A stretch of 8,793 bases of DNA from assembly GCA_011046405.1 (NCBI GenBank), contig DSAR01000084.1:1-8793 (forward strand), read 5' to 3'. Below the pieces are notes generated by a model. The model was not told the DNA's origin. It did no database searches and saw only the letters and a program-made list of their open reading frames with translations. Both the position numbers and the translations under genes were made by a program. This DNA comes from Chloroflexota bacterium. GTDB lineage: Bacteria > Chloroflexota > Anaerolineae > B4-G1. Below are positions 1 to 6,291 of the stretch, in pieces; within the stretch, counting starts at the first letter, position 1; every line of letters begins with the position of its first letter.

Positions 1-250
1 ATCTCATCGGTTAGGCCCTAACCTGGCAGAGCCATAACCAAAAAGAGACATCAACAGCACATCTTTGCTCGCTGTGTAAGAATCTCATCGGTTAGGCCCT
101 AACCTGGCAGAGCCATAACCAAAAAGAGACATCAACAGCACATCTTTGCTCGCTGTGTAAGAATCTCATCGGTTAGGCCCTAACCCTGGCAGAGTCGGAG
201 CTAAAAGGGACTCTGATAGCAACTGAATCCTATCTGTTCGACTCTATCAG
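1..250. repeat. Tandem ~81-bp repeat array: two identical copies plus one diverged copy
   Basis: Bases 1-81 and 82-162 are identical copies of an 81-bp unit. A third copy begins at 163, matches for its first 22 bases, then diverges but stays alignable to about 250. Each exact unit carries a perfect inverted repeat with arms GGTTAGG and CCTAACC around one base, and next to it a small TGGC-AGA-GCCA hairpin. The array starts at the window edge, so its true copy number is unknown. It lies downstream of the minus-strand cold-shock gene, and a related copy occupies that gene's leader at 608-694. I see no open frame in it. Identical tandem copies indicate recent duplication. The function is unknown; it could be an amplified leader RNA of neighbouring csp genes or a small non-coding repeat family. 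Confidence 0.9.
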
Positions 251-251
251 A
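212..251 (-). terminator. Inverted repeat downstream of csp, possible weak terminator
   Basis: TCTGATAG (212-219) and CTATCAGA (244-251) form an 8-bp perfect inverted repeat with a 24-nt loop, about 27 nt behind the csp stop codon. On the minus strand the stem is followed by a short CCCTTTTAG stretch rather than a proper T-run. It could end or stabilise the 3' end of the csp transcript. It also overlaps the most diverged repeat copy, so it may only be a relic of that element. Confidence 0.35.
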
Positions 252-277
252 TGCAGCAAGGGACCGCTCAGGTTTGA

Positions 278-487
278 CTACAAAGGCCTCACGTGGACAG
301 CCTGTAGCCCTTTGGGTCCCTGCTCGACAGAGAACTCAACGCGCTGGTTCTCTCTCAAGGAACGGAATCCCTCCCCCTCGATGGACGAGTGATGGACGAA
401 TACGTCGTCCCCGTCCTCAGGGGAAATGAAACCATATCCCTTGGCATCGCTGAACCATTTGACGGTTCCGGTTTGTTTTTCAGTCAT
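278..487 (-). CDS. csp: Cold-shock domain protein (CspA family)
   Basis: This 69-residue protein is one cold-shock domain, an OB-fold that binds single-stranded RNA and DNA in the cytoplasm and works as an RNA chaperone or antiterminator. Both nucleic-acid-binding motifs are present: RNP1 as KGYGFI near residues 16-21 and RNP2 as VFVHHSS near 29-35, preceded by the typical TGTVKWF start. The length equals that of standard family members, so the gene is complete. The ATG at 487 is supported by an AAGGAG Shine-Dalgarno sequence at 494-499, six bases upstream. The gene stands alone between two copies of the same repeat and has an approximately 210-nt leader with an intrinsic terminator in it, which suggests post-initiation control, as for many cold-shock genes. 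Which Csp paralogue this is cannot be told from sequence alone. Confidence 0.97.
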   Translation of the reverse strand: MTEKQTGTVKWFSDAKGYGFISPEDGDDVFVHHSSIEGEGFRSLRENQRVEFSVEQGPKGLQAVHVRPL

Positions 488-535
488 TTGTTACTCCTTA
501 AAAGTTTTGAATTTGGTGAAGCAGTAGGGCGGAAC

Positions 536-579
536 AAAAAAAAAAAGACGGCCCAGTTTCCGCAAGCCCGGGCAGTCTT
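536..579 (-). terminator. Intrinsic terminator inside the csp leader (possible attenuator)
   Basis: Read on the minus strand, arms 568-579 and 545-556 pair through 11 of 12 positions (one G-U, one internal mismatch) around an 11-nt loop, and an 11-base T-run (536-546) follows. The wobble pair is tolerated only in the minus-strand RNA, and the T-run exists only in that direction, so the orientation is clear. It sits between the csp promoter (703-730) and the csp ATG (487), about 50 nt before the start codon. I see no separate promoter between it and the gene. The csp message must therefore read through it, unless a weak promoter at 500-535 was missed. Confidence 0.8.
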
Positions 580-607
580 CTGTAGCGCAGCCAAAACCTA
601 CTTCATC

Positions 608-694
608 CTAACCTGGCAGAGCCAGAGCCAAAAAGGAGCCATTGATCACCAAATTCTTGCCTGCTGTACAAGGATCCTCTTGGCGGCCCTAACG
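608..694. repeat. Diverged copy of the 81-bp repeat within the csp leader
   Basis: This segment aligns over about 87 bases, with few gaps, to the unit repeated at 1-162. It shares CCTAACCTGGCAGAGCCA at its left end, the CCAAAAAG block, the TTGC..GCTGT block and CCCTAAC at the right end. On the minus strand it begins almost exactly at the predicted csp transcription start (about 696), so it would form the first ~90 nt of the csp mRNA. It contains a CTGGC-TCT-GCCAG hairpin. Its position suggests that the repeat family is a leader RNA module rather than random DNA. Confidence 0.75.
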
Positions 695-702
695 TAAGGC
701 GC

Positions 703-730
703 ATTCTATCACGTTTTGCTGAATAGTCAA
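703..730 (-). promoter_or_regulatory. Sigma-70-type promoter for csp
   Basis: On the minus strand a TTGACT -35 box (725-730) and a TAGAAT -10 box (703-708) are separated by 16 bp, so each box matches the consensus at five of six positions. Transcription would start near 696, giving csp a leader of about 210 nt. The -35 box abuts the first ATG of the divergent aconitase X gene at 731, so the two genes cannot have fully separate control regions. Confidence 0.75.
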
Positions 731-1990
731 ATGATGAAAATGTCAAACGGAGATGATTTGAAACTCTCGAGGGAAGAACGTGCGATGTTGCATGGCGACA
801 TGGGCCCTGGCGTGCGCAAGGGAATGGAAATTGTCGTCGCCCTGGGGCGGATTTACGGCGCCCGGCGGCTGGCACCGGTGCGTTCGGTGCAAGTCGCCGG
901 GGTCAGTTACCGCAATCTGGGGGAGGCTGGATTGGCCTTTCTCTCCGAATGGGCCGATCAAGGCGCTCGCGTCCGCGTCCCCACGACCCTCAACCCAGCC
1001 GGTATGGATTTGCAGGCCTGGCGAGCACTCGGCTTTTCAGAGACCTTCGCCCGGCGTCAACGGGCCGTAATCGAGGCCTTCGAGCGACTGGGCGCGCGAA
1101 CGACCTGTACGTGTACCCCCTATCTCATTGGCCACGTCCCGGGCGTGGGCGAACACGTGGCGTGGGCCGAATCGTCGGCGGTGAGTTACGTCAACTCGGT
1201 GCTGGGCGCGCGCACGAACAGGGAGGGCGGGCCGAGCGCGTTGGCCGCTGCCATCACCGGCCGGACGGCGGCCTACGGGCTGCACCTGGACGAAAACCGT
1301 ATCGCAACACTCCGCGTCGACGTGCGCTGCCCGGTCCACGCTCTGTCCGATTTTGGCGCGTTGGGATACCTGGTGGGAAAAGCGGCCCAGAATCGCGTTC
1401 CGTACTTCGTGGGCCTGGACGCGCCGGACGATTCGTGGATCACAGCGCTAAAGGCCCTGGGAGCGGCCATGGCGGCCAGCGGGGCTGTGGCGCTCTACCA
1501 CGTGGCTGGGATCACGCCAGAGGCCCGCAGCACCGACGTCCTGGTCCCCGAACACGAAACCCTGGTCGTGGACGATCTCCAGCCAGCCTACGTCGCCCTC
1601 AACGCCGCCTCTGTTTCTAAACACCAACGGGCCATCGATCTGGTCTGGTTCGGGTGTCCCCACGCCAGCCTGGCGGAGATAGCCGGCGTCGTGCGGCGGC
1701 TCGATGGACGGCGCGTCAAATCTGCCCTGTGGATCACGGCAGCGCGCGACGTGCGGGAGCAGGCCGAGGCTGAGGGATTACTGCAGGCCATCGAGGCCTG
1801 TGGCGGGCGCATCGTGGCCGACATGTGCGCCGTCGTCGCGCCTATGCAGGAGCTGGGGTTCCGCACCCTAGCGACCCCCTCGGCCAAGGGCGCGACCTAT
1901 ATTCCCTCCCACGCCGGCCTGCTCGTGCGCTACGGCACGGTCGAACAGTGTGTGGAGGCGGCGGTGACTGGTGTGTGGCCGTTGCGCTGA
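731..1990 (+). CDS. Aconitase X (AcnX/DUF521) catalytic subunit
   Basis: About 419 residues match the large catalytic subunit of aconitase X, the hydro-lyase branch of the aconitase superfamily. Family hallmarks are visible: LSREERAMLHG near the start, CTPYLIG (Cys about 128), GEHVAWAESSAV, NSVLGARTNREGGPSAL, GCPH (Cys about 309), ADMC (Cys about 366) and a late SAKGATY block. The three cysteines are the expected Fe-S cluster ligands. Characterised members are archaeal mevalonate 5-phosphate dehydratase and bacterial cis-3-hydroxy-L-proline dehydratase; the sequence does not decide between them. The small swivel subunit (DUF126) is neither fused nor present in this window. The start is uncertain: ATG codons at 731, 734 and 740 and a TTG at 716 are in frame and none has a clear Shine-Dalgarno site. 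I chose 731. A possible plus-strand promoter (TTGGCG at 680, TTCTAT near 704) would leave an almost leaderless mRNA. Confidence 0.92.
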   Translation: MMKMSNGDDLKLSREERAMLHGDMGPGVRKGMEIVVALGRIYGARRLAPVRSVQVAGVSYRNLGEAGLAFLSEWADQGARVRVPTTLNPAGMDLQAWRALGFSETFARRQRAVIEAFERLGARTTCTCTPYLIGHVPGVGEHVAWAESSAVSYVNSVLGARTNREGGPSALAAAITGRTAAYGLHLDENRIATLRVDVRCPVHALSDFGALGYLVGKAAQNRVPYFVGLDAPDDSWITALKALGAAMAASGAVALYHVAGITPEARSTDVLVPEHETLVVDDLQPAYVALNAASVSKHQRAIDLVWFGCPHASLAEIAGVVRRLDGRRVKSALWITAARDVREQAEAEGLLQAIEACGGRIVADMCAVVAPMQELGFRTLATPSAKGATYIPSHAGLLVRYGTVEQCVEAAVTGVWPLR

Positions 1991-2015
1991 TCGCGGATCG
2001 CGTATCGCGGATTGC

Positions 2016-4931
2016 TTATCGCAATTTGATCGCGTTGTCGTCGCCGTCGGCATCGTCGTCGTTGTCATCTTCGGCGCTTGTCACGGGAAGGCGCTCGCCT
2101 GTCTCGGCGATGTATAATCCTATCTCCCAATGATGTGGACCCAGCGGGGCGTCTGGCTGGACGTCGATCTCGTGGGTGTCGGCGACGATTTCTCCTGCTA
2201 TCCACAGGCTGGTGGGATAGGTCCCGCCCACCGGCTGGCCGTCGTGCTGCCCGATCATCGCGCCATCTGGCCCCCGGAGGTGGACGAACACGGTGTAATT
2301 CTCGTCCATCTCGGTCAACGCCCGCCAGTAAAGGGTCAGTGCCAGCCGCTCGCCCGGCGTGGCCTCCTCGGACGAGAGATCGTATCCCAGCAATTGGACC
2401 CGGTCGCCCAGCGTCACCCAGGCGCCACTCGTCGACGTGAGTGGATAGGTCATAGGAGGTATATCGAAGGCGCGCTCCATTGCCTGGACGGTGACGCAAG
2501 CGATGTCCCACTTGATCGCACCCATCTGAAGCCTTAGCGTGTATTGGCCAGGCGGCGCGTCCCGGGGCAAACGGGGATTGTAACGATCAAAGACGATCTC
2601 GCCAGCGCGCCACGCCGACGTGGGATAGGTCCCGTGGACCGGCGCGCCCCGGTAGAGCGGGATGTCGCCCAAACTCAGCGCCACGTCCCGGTCGGAGGGC
2701 GCGTCCTCGGTCGCCTGCCAGAAGAGCGAGAGATAGAGTCGTTCGCCGGGACGCAGGCTGCCGCATGTAGCATCCATCGGCATGTTCAGCGTCGTCCCCA
2801 ACAGCGTGAGTCCACCACTTCGGACGTCCAACCGCTCGCCAATGGGCAGGGCATCGACCGTTTCAGGAGGCGGCGGTTGAGCGGGGCGCTCCAGCCGCAC
2901 GGGAAACGTCACGTAGGCCCCGGCATATCGACCCGCGTCGTCCAGCACCGGCAAGCGCGTGTCTCCGCTGGGAGCATAGAGACCGAAGCGCACGACGTAA
3001 TCGCCGGGCGGCGCGCCGGCGGGTGTCGAGATTGTCAGTCGGTCGATCACCCGCTCACCCACCGTCCACTGCTCCGCCGGATAGTGGAAGGGTTGCGCCT
3101 CTCCCCACACGAAACCCCAGGGATCGACCAGGCGGGCCACCGGGCCGTAATCTCCCCTGTCGGGCCGCTTCAGCACCTCCCACCATGCAGCGATAGCGAT
3201 CGTTTGCCCGCCCTGCGGTGTGTCTCTGACGTCGTAATCGTAGCCGATCACCTGGGCCGCGTGGGCCAGGTTCGCCGAGCGTGATTGGGTTGGCGCCAGG
3301 TCTATCCCCTGCTTTATGTGATACACCCAGAAAGCGGGTGTGCCATCCGGCCCGGGTGTGCCCTCGATCTGGCTCCCGGCTGGCAACAGTGTCTCGATCC
3401 AGTCTTTGCCCCCGCTGGCCGAGCGGGGAATCAGCGCCAATCCATCCCCGTCTGGCGGTATAACCAGCGTCTGCCCGCCCCGGAGCCAGCGAATCGCGCC
3501 GTAATCATCGGCCAAGAACGCCAGGGTCGGGTGGCGATAATGGATGCTGGCGACGTAAGGCGTCGCGCCTGCCAGATCTTGCCGGTTCAGGTAATCGGCC
3601 ACGTCGCTCAGGTCGCCATCGCTCTCATAATACAGGGCGGCTGAGGGGGCCCAATCGTCGAAATAGTCCTGGGCGGTGGCGGAGAGGGAACATATCGGTA
3701 GCAGGCAGAGGATGCAGAGGATAACGATCCTGATCCAACGCTGGTGCCGGGAGAAGCACCCGGAGATCCACTTCCCCAGTTCAAAGAGTGCCAGGGCCGG
3801 GAAGACGTACACAAAGGGGAGCAGACCGACCGCGCGCAGGTTACTGGGCGTGACCTCGCCGGTCGCCAGTGCGCTGGGGAGCAGCATCGTGGGCAAGGTG
3901 ACCAGGAGAAAGGTGCGAGAGGCCAACGGAAGCCGGCGGGCGATCGGCGAATGCCCGACGAGCACGGCAAGAACCCCCAGGGCGAACAAAATAGCCGGGA
4001 GCGGGACGCCGCCCACTGACGCGAAGATCGGCCGTCCCGGTAGGTTGAAGCGTACGTACGGATCCCCCGCGACGAAGAACATCTTCAGGCAGGCCCAGAT
4101 GCCCGCCCATGCCGATTCCCAGCTGCCGGCGGCCACCTGATTCATCCGGTTGAGGAAAGTGCCCGGATGGGTCAGCCAGTAATGGGCCAACGGCGCCAGC
4201 GCCAGGGCCGCCACGCCGCCGAACAGCGCCATCTGCGCCCAGACGTTGCTGGTCCAACCGACCTGCCCTGCCCGTTGGCGTTCCTGCTCCCGGCCGGCGA
4301 TCACCAAAAACGCCGCTGCCAGGGGAACGGGGAACGCGCGGGCCGCCAGATAGGTGTGAGCGGTCAACCCACAGCCCAATCCCGCCAGGGCGATCCAGGC
4401 CCAACTCGTCTTGCGGCGCGCCGTATTCGCCTCCGTCTGGCCCGCGAGTCGCCAGCCGCGCCAGAGGGCGCCGACGGTTAGCGCCTGCAGGAGTGGCTGG
4501 GTCACGGCCCGGAACCCGTAGCGGCTCAGAAGCACGTGCCAGAAGGAGGTCGCCAAAAATGCGCCGGTCAAGAGCGCCACCCACCGTGCATGCTGGTCGC
4601 CGTAGAACAACTCCCGGACCATCCAGATGGTCACGGCGATCGTGATCAGCCCCACCGCCGCCGCGCTCAAGCGCAGCGCCAGCGTCGACCCGCCGATCAA
4701 GCGCATCCACAGCGCGGTCCAGTAGAAGAACAACACCTCTTTGCCAGTGTAGGAGGGGATGAAGACAGGCCGGTAACCCTGCCAGGCGATCTCGCGAGCC
4801 AGGATCCCGTTGGCGGCTTCGTCGTAATGCAACCCCAACGGCAGCGCCGGCAAACGATACAGCCGCAACACCGCTGCCACGAGCAAGACGAACAAACATC
4901 CCAAACTGAAACCTTTAACCTTCAACCTCAA
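2016..4931 (-). CDS. Large ArnT/PMT-like membrane glycosyltransferase (GT39-type) with C-terminal beta-sandwich modules
   Basis: This 971-residue protein has an N-terminal multi-spanning half (roughly residues 8-420) of the ArnT/PMT glycosyltransferase type. A signal anchor at about 8-25 is followed by HYDEAANG, whose Asp37-Glu38 lies in the first outer loop, where the family has its catalytic acid. Such enzymes use polyprenyl-phosphate sugars outside the membrane; donor and acceptor here are unknown. The second half should be extracytoplasmic and contains three related modules, at about 557-694, 695-841 and 842-950. Shared signatures are PGERL.L.L.W, G.YPTS.W..GE and DAP.G.Y. The protein ends in an Asp-rich tail (about 954-966). 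The TTG start follows the upstream stop by 4 bp, with GGGGG seven bases before it. An operon with the DUF401 gene is likely. The TTG is the weakest part of this call. Confidence 0.88.
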   Translation of the reverse strand: MRLKVKGFSLGCLFVLLVAAVLRLYRLPALPLGLHYDEAANGILAREIAWQGYRPVFIPSYTGKEVLFFYWTALWMRLIGGSTLALRLSAAAVGLITIAVTIWMVRELFYGDQHARWVALLTGAFLATSFWHVLLSRYGFRAVTQPLLQALTVGALWRGWRLAGQTEANTARRKTSWAWIALAGLGCGLTAHTYLAARAFPVPLAAAFLVIAGREQERQRAGQVGWTSNVWAQMALFGGVAALALAPLAHYWLTHPGTFLNRMNQVAAGSWESAWAGIWACLKMFFVAGDPYVRFNLPGRPIFASVGGVPLPAILFALGVLAVLVGHSPIARRLPLASRTFLLVTLPTMLLPSALATGEVTPSNLRAVGLLPFVYVFPALALFELGKWISGCFSRHQRWIRIVILCILCLLPICSLSATAQDYFDDWAPSAALYYESDGDLSDVADYLNRQDLAGATPYVASIHYRHPTLAFLADDYGAIRWLRGGQTLVIPPDGDGLALIPRSASGGKDWIETLLPAGSQIEGTPGPDGTPAFWVYHIKQGIDLAPTQSRSANLAHAAQVIGYDYDVRDTPQGGQTIAIAAWWEVLKRPDRGDYGPVARLVDPWGFVWGEAQPFHYPAEQWTVGERVIDRLTISTPAGAPPGDYVVRFGLYAPSGDTRLPVLDDAGRYAGAYVTFPVRLERPAQPPPPETVDALPIGERLDVRSGGLTLLGTTLNMPMDATCGSLRPGERLYLSLFWQATEDAPSDRDVALSLGDIPLYRGAPVHGTYPTSAWRAGEIVFDRYNPRLPRDAPPGQYTLRLQMGAIKWDIACVTVQAMERAFDIPPMTYPLTSTSGAWVTLGDRVQLLGYDLSSEEATPGERLALTLYWRALTEMDENYTVFVHLRGPDGAMIGQHDGQPVGGTYPTSLWIAGEIVADTHEIDVQPDAPLGPHHWEIGLYIAETGERLPVTSAEDDNDDDADGDDNAIKLR

Positions 4932-4935
4932 ACGC

Positions 4936-6165
4936 CTACCCCCGAAGCAACAACACCACTGCCGCCGCCGTCGTCGTCATCAAGGCCGCTGGCGCCAACA
5001 GGCGATAGATCGGCCCCCACTCCGTCTTGAAATAGACCCGCGTCAACGCCAGGCACAGGTGAACCGGCGAGAGCATCGTGCCCACGAAACCGCCTGCGAA
5101 CAGCCAGATGGTCCAGCCCGGTGTGAGACCGCCGTTGCTTATCACCAGCGGTATCACGACCGGAAAGCCGATGCTGAACGCCGCCGCCATCAGGCCGGTC
5201 AGCAGGCCAGCGATGAAGGGCACGCCAAAGGTCACCGCTATCACGGGGACGTGGAGATAGGTCAGCGCGTCCGATACGGCGACCACCGCTCCGCTGCTCT
5301 CCAGGACGCGGCGGAAGATCAACGCGCCGAAGATGACGGCAACCGTCTGCCAGGGAATACGCTCGCGCCAGATGGTCCATATCTCTCCCGGCTTGATGCG
5401 CTTGACCTTCATCATCAAGCCAATAGTCACGAGCAGGCTGGCGACCAACGTCAACTCCTCTGGAATCGGGAGGGCCAGCGACAGCACGATCACCAACACA
5501 ATCGGCCATGTGCTGGCGGCCAACGTCCTGAGGCTGTGCGCGCGTGTGGTCGGCTCTGGGGGAGACACACCCTGTCGAGGCAAGCCCCACAATCCAAAGA
5601 ACAATCCACCGAACACCGATGCGATGACCAGGGGCCACGACGCGCTAGCCAACTGGGTCGTTGTCAGGCCCAGCAGGGCTGCGCCCAACATCATTGAGGG
5701 ATAGATGGGGAAAATAGGCTCCCAGATGTGGCGAAACCAATAGTTGACGAAGGTCTTGCGCGCGCCGTTCGCCTCCAGGCGGTCTCCCACCTCATCCACC
5801 ATCGGGGCCGAGAACATCGCTCCGCCCACCATCGGCAAGAAGCCGATCAGCGCCGGCAGGGCTGCGATCACGATGCGTCCGTTGGCAATCAACGCCTCCA
5901 ACGCCTCGACCATGCCCTTCATGCTGGCTGTCTGTCGCAGCATCTCTCCCAACGTCATAATCAGCACCACAACGAGCGCCAGCCGCAGCGTCAACCAATC
6001 TCCGGTCGTCCACAGCGCGTCCCGCGCCGCCAACCCGAGCGGATAGGAGAAGAGCAACGCCACAGCCAACGAGGCGAGCACCAACACCAATCCCAGATTC
6101 CACTTGCGGCTTAACAATAACACGATAGCGGCAAAGACCAACACCAATTTTAACAATGCGATCAC
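4936..6165 (-). CDS. DUF401 family integral membrane protein (putative transporter)
   Basis: The product is about 409 residues and almost wholly hydrophobic, with around ten predicted membrane segments, and matches the DUF401 family. Recognisable blocks are TLGEMLRQTASMKGMVEAL, GFLPMVGGAMFSAPMVDEVG and the aromatic stretch NYWFRHIWEPIFPIYPS. DUF401 is thought to belong to the ion-transporter superfamily, but I know of no established substrate. The start was set at the GTG at 6165, because GAGGG (6173-6177) lies seven bases before it. The longer frame back to a TTG at 6219 would run through a hairpin behind glnA and adds 18 non-conserved residues. The gene ends 4 bp before the glycosyltransferase, so the two are probably co-transcribed and may act on the same cell-envelope substrate; that link is inference. 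Confidence 0.9.
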   Translation of the reverse strand: MIALLKLVLVFAAIVLLLSRKWNLGLVLVLASLAVALLFSYPLGLAARDALWTTGDWLTLRLALVVVLIMTLGEMLRQTASMKGMVEALEALIANGRIVIAALPALIGFLPMVGGAMFSAPMVDEVGDRLEANGARKTFVNYWFRHIWEPIFPIYPSMMLGAALLGLTTTQLASASWPLVIASVFGGLFFGLWGLPRQGVSPPEPTTRAHSLRTLAASTWPIVLVIVLSLALPIPEELTLVASLLVTIGLMMKVKRIKPGEIWTIWRERIPWQTVAVIFGALIFRRVLESSGAVVAVSDALTYLHVPVIAVTFGVPFIAGLLTGLMAAAFSIGFPVVIPLVISNGGLTPGWTIWLFAGGFVGTMLSPVHLCLALTRVYFKTEWGPIYRLLAPAALMTTTAAAVVLLLRG

Positions 6166-6205
6166 GTTAAATCCCTCAAACCCCTTTCTAATGTCGACAC
6201 AAATG

Positions 6206-6240
6206 GAGGGCTCCCCCAACCTAAACTGCGGCGAGCCCTC
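6206..6240 (-). terminator. Hairpin between glnA and the DUF401 gene, likely glnA terminator
   Basis: GAGGGCTC (6206-6213) and GAGCCCTC (6233-6240) form an 8-bp perfect stem with a 19-nt loop, about 50 nt after the glnA stop. The T-run on the minus strand is poor (CATTTGTG), so termination may be partial and DUF401 may receive readthrough from glnA. A smaller CCACG-AGAAGC-CGTGG hairpin lies closer to the glnA stop. Confidence 0.55.
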
Positions 6241-6291
6241 TCGATTGATCTATCTACTCTAAAGCAAGCACTCCACGGCTTCTCGTGGGTA

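Noticed and set aside
1..250. CRISPR array
   Set aside because: The repeats are 81 bp long and directly adjacent, with no unique spacers between identical copies and no cas gene in the window.
660..672. E. coli-type cold box in the csp leader
   Set aside because: TTGTACAGCA on the minus strand shares only a GTACAG core with the cold-box consensus, a similarity too short to support.
389..697. 102-residue plus-strand open frame opposite csp
   Set aside because: It runs antisense through csp, the A-run of the terminator and the repeat copy, has no family likeness and no Shine-Dalgarno site.
2544..3284. 246-residue plus-strand open frame
   Set aside because: It is an Arg/Gly/Pro-rich shadow of the GC-rich glycosyltransferase gene on the other strand.
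3841..4899. 352-residue minus-strand open frame in another phase
   Set aside because: It is a low-complexity Arg/Gly-rich frame fully inside the real glycosyltransferase frame, which has clear membrane segments and the HYDE motif.
6166..6219. Longer DUF401 frame starting at TTG 6219
   Set aside because: The extension overlaps the hairpin behind glnA, while GAGGG with 7-nt spacing supports the GTG at 6165.
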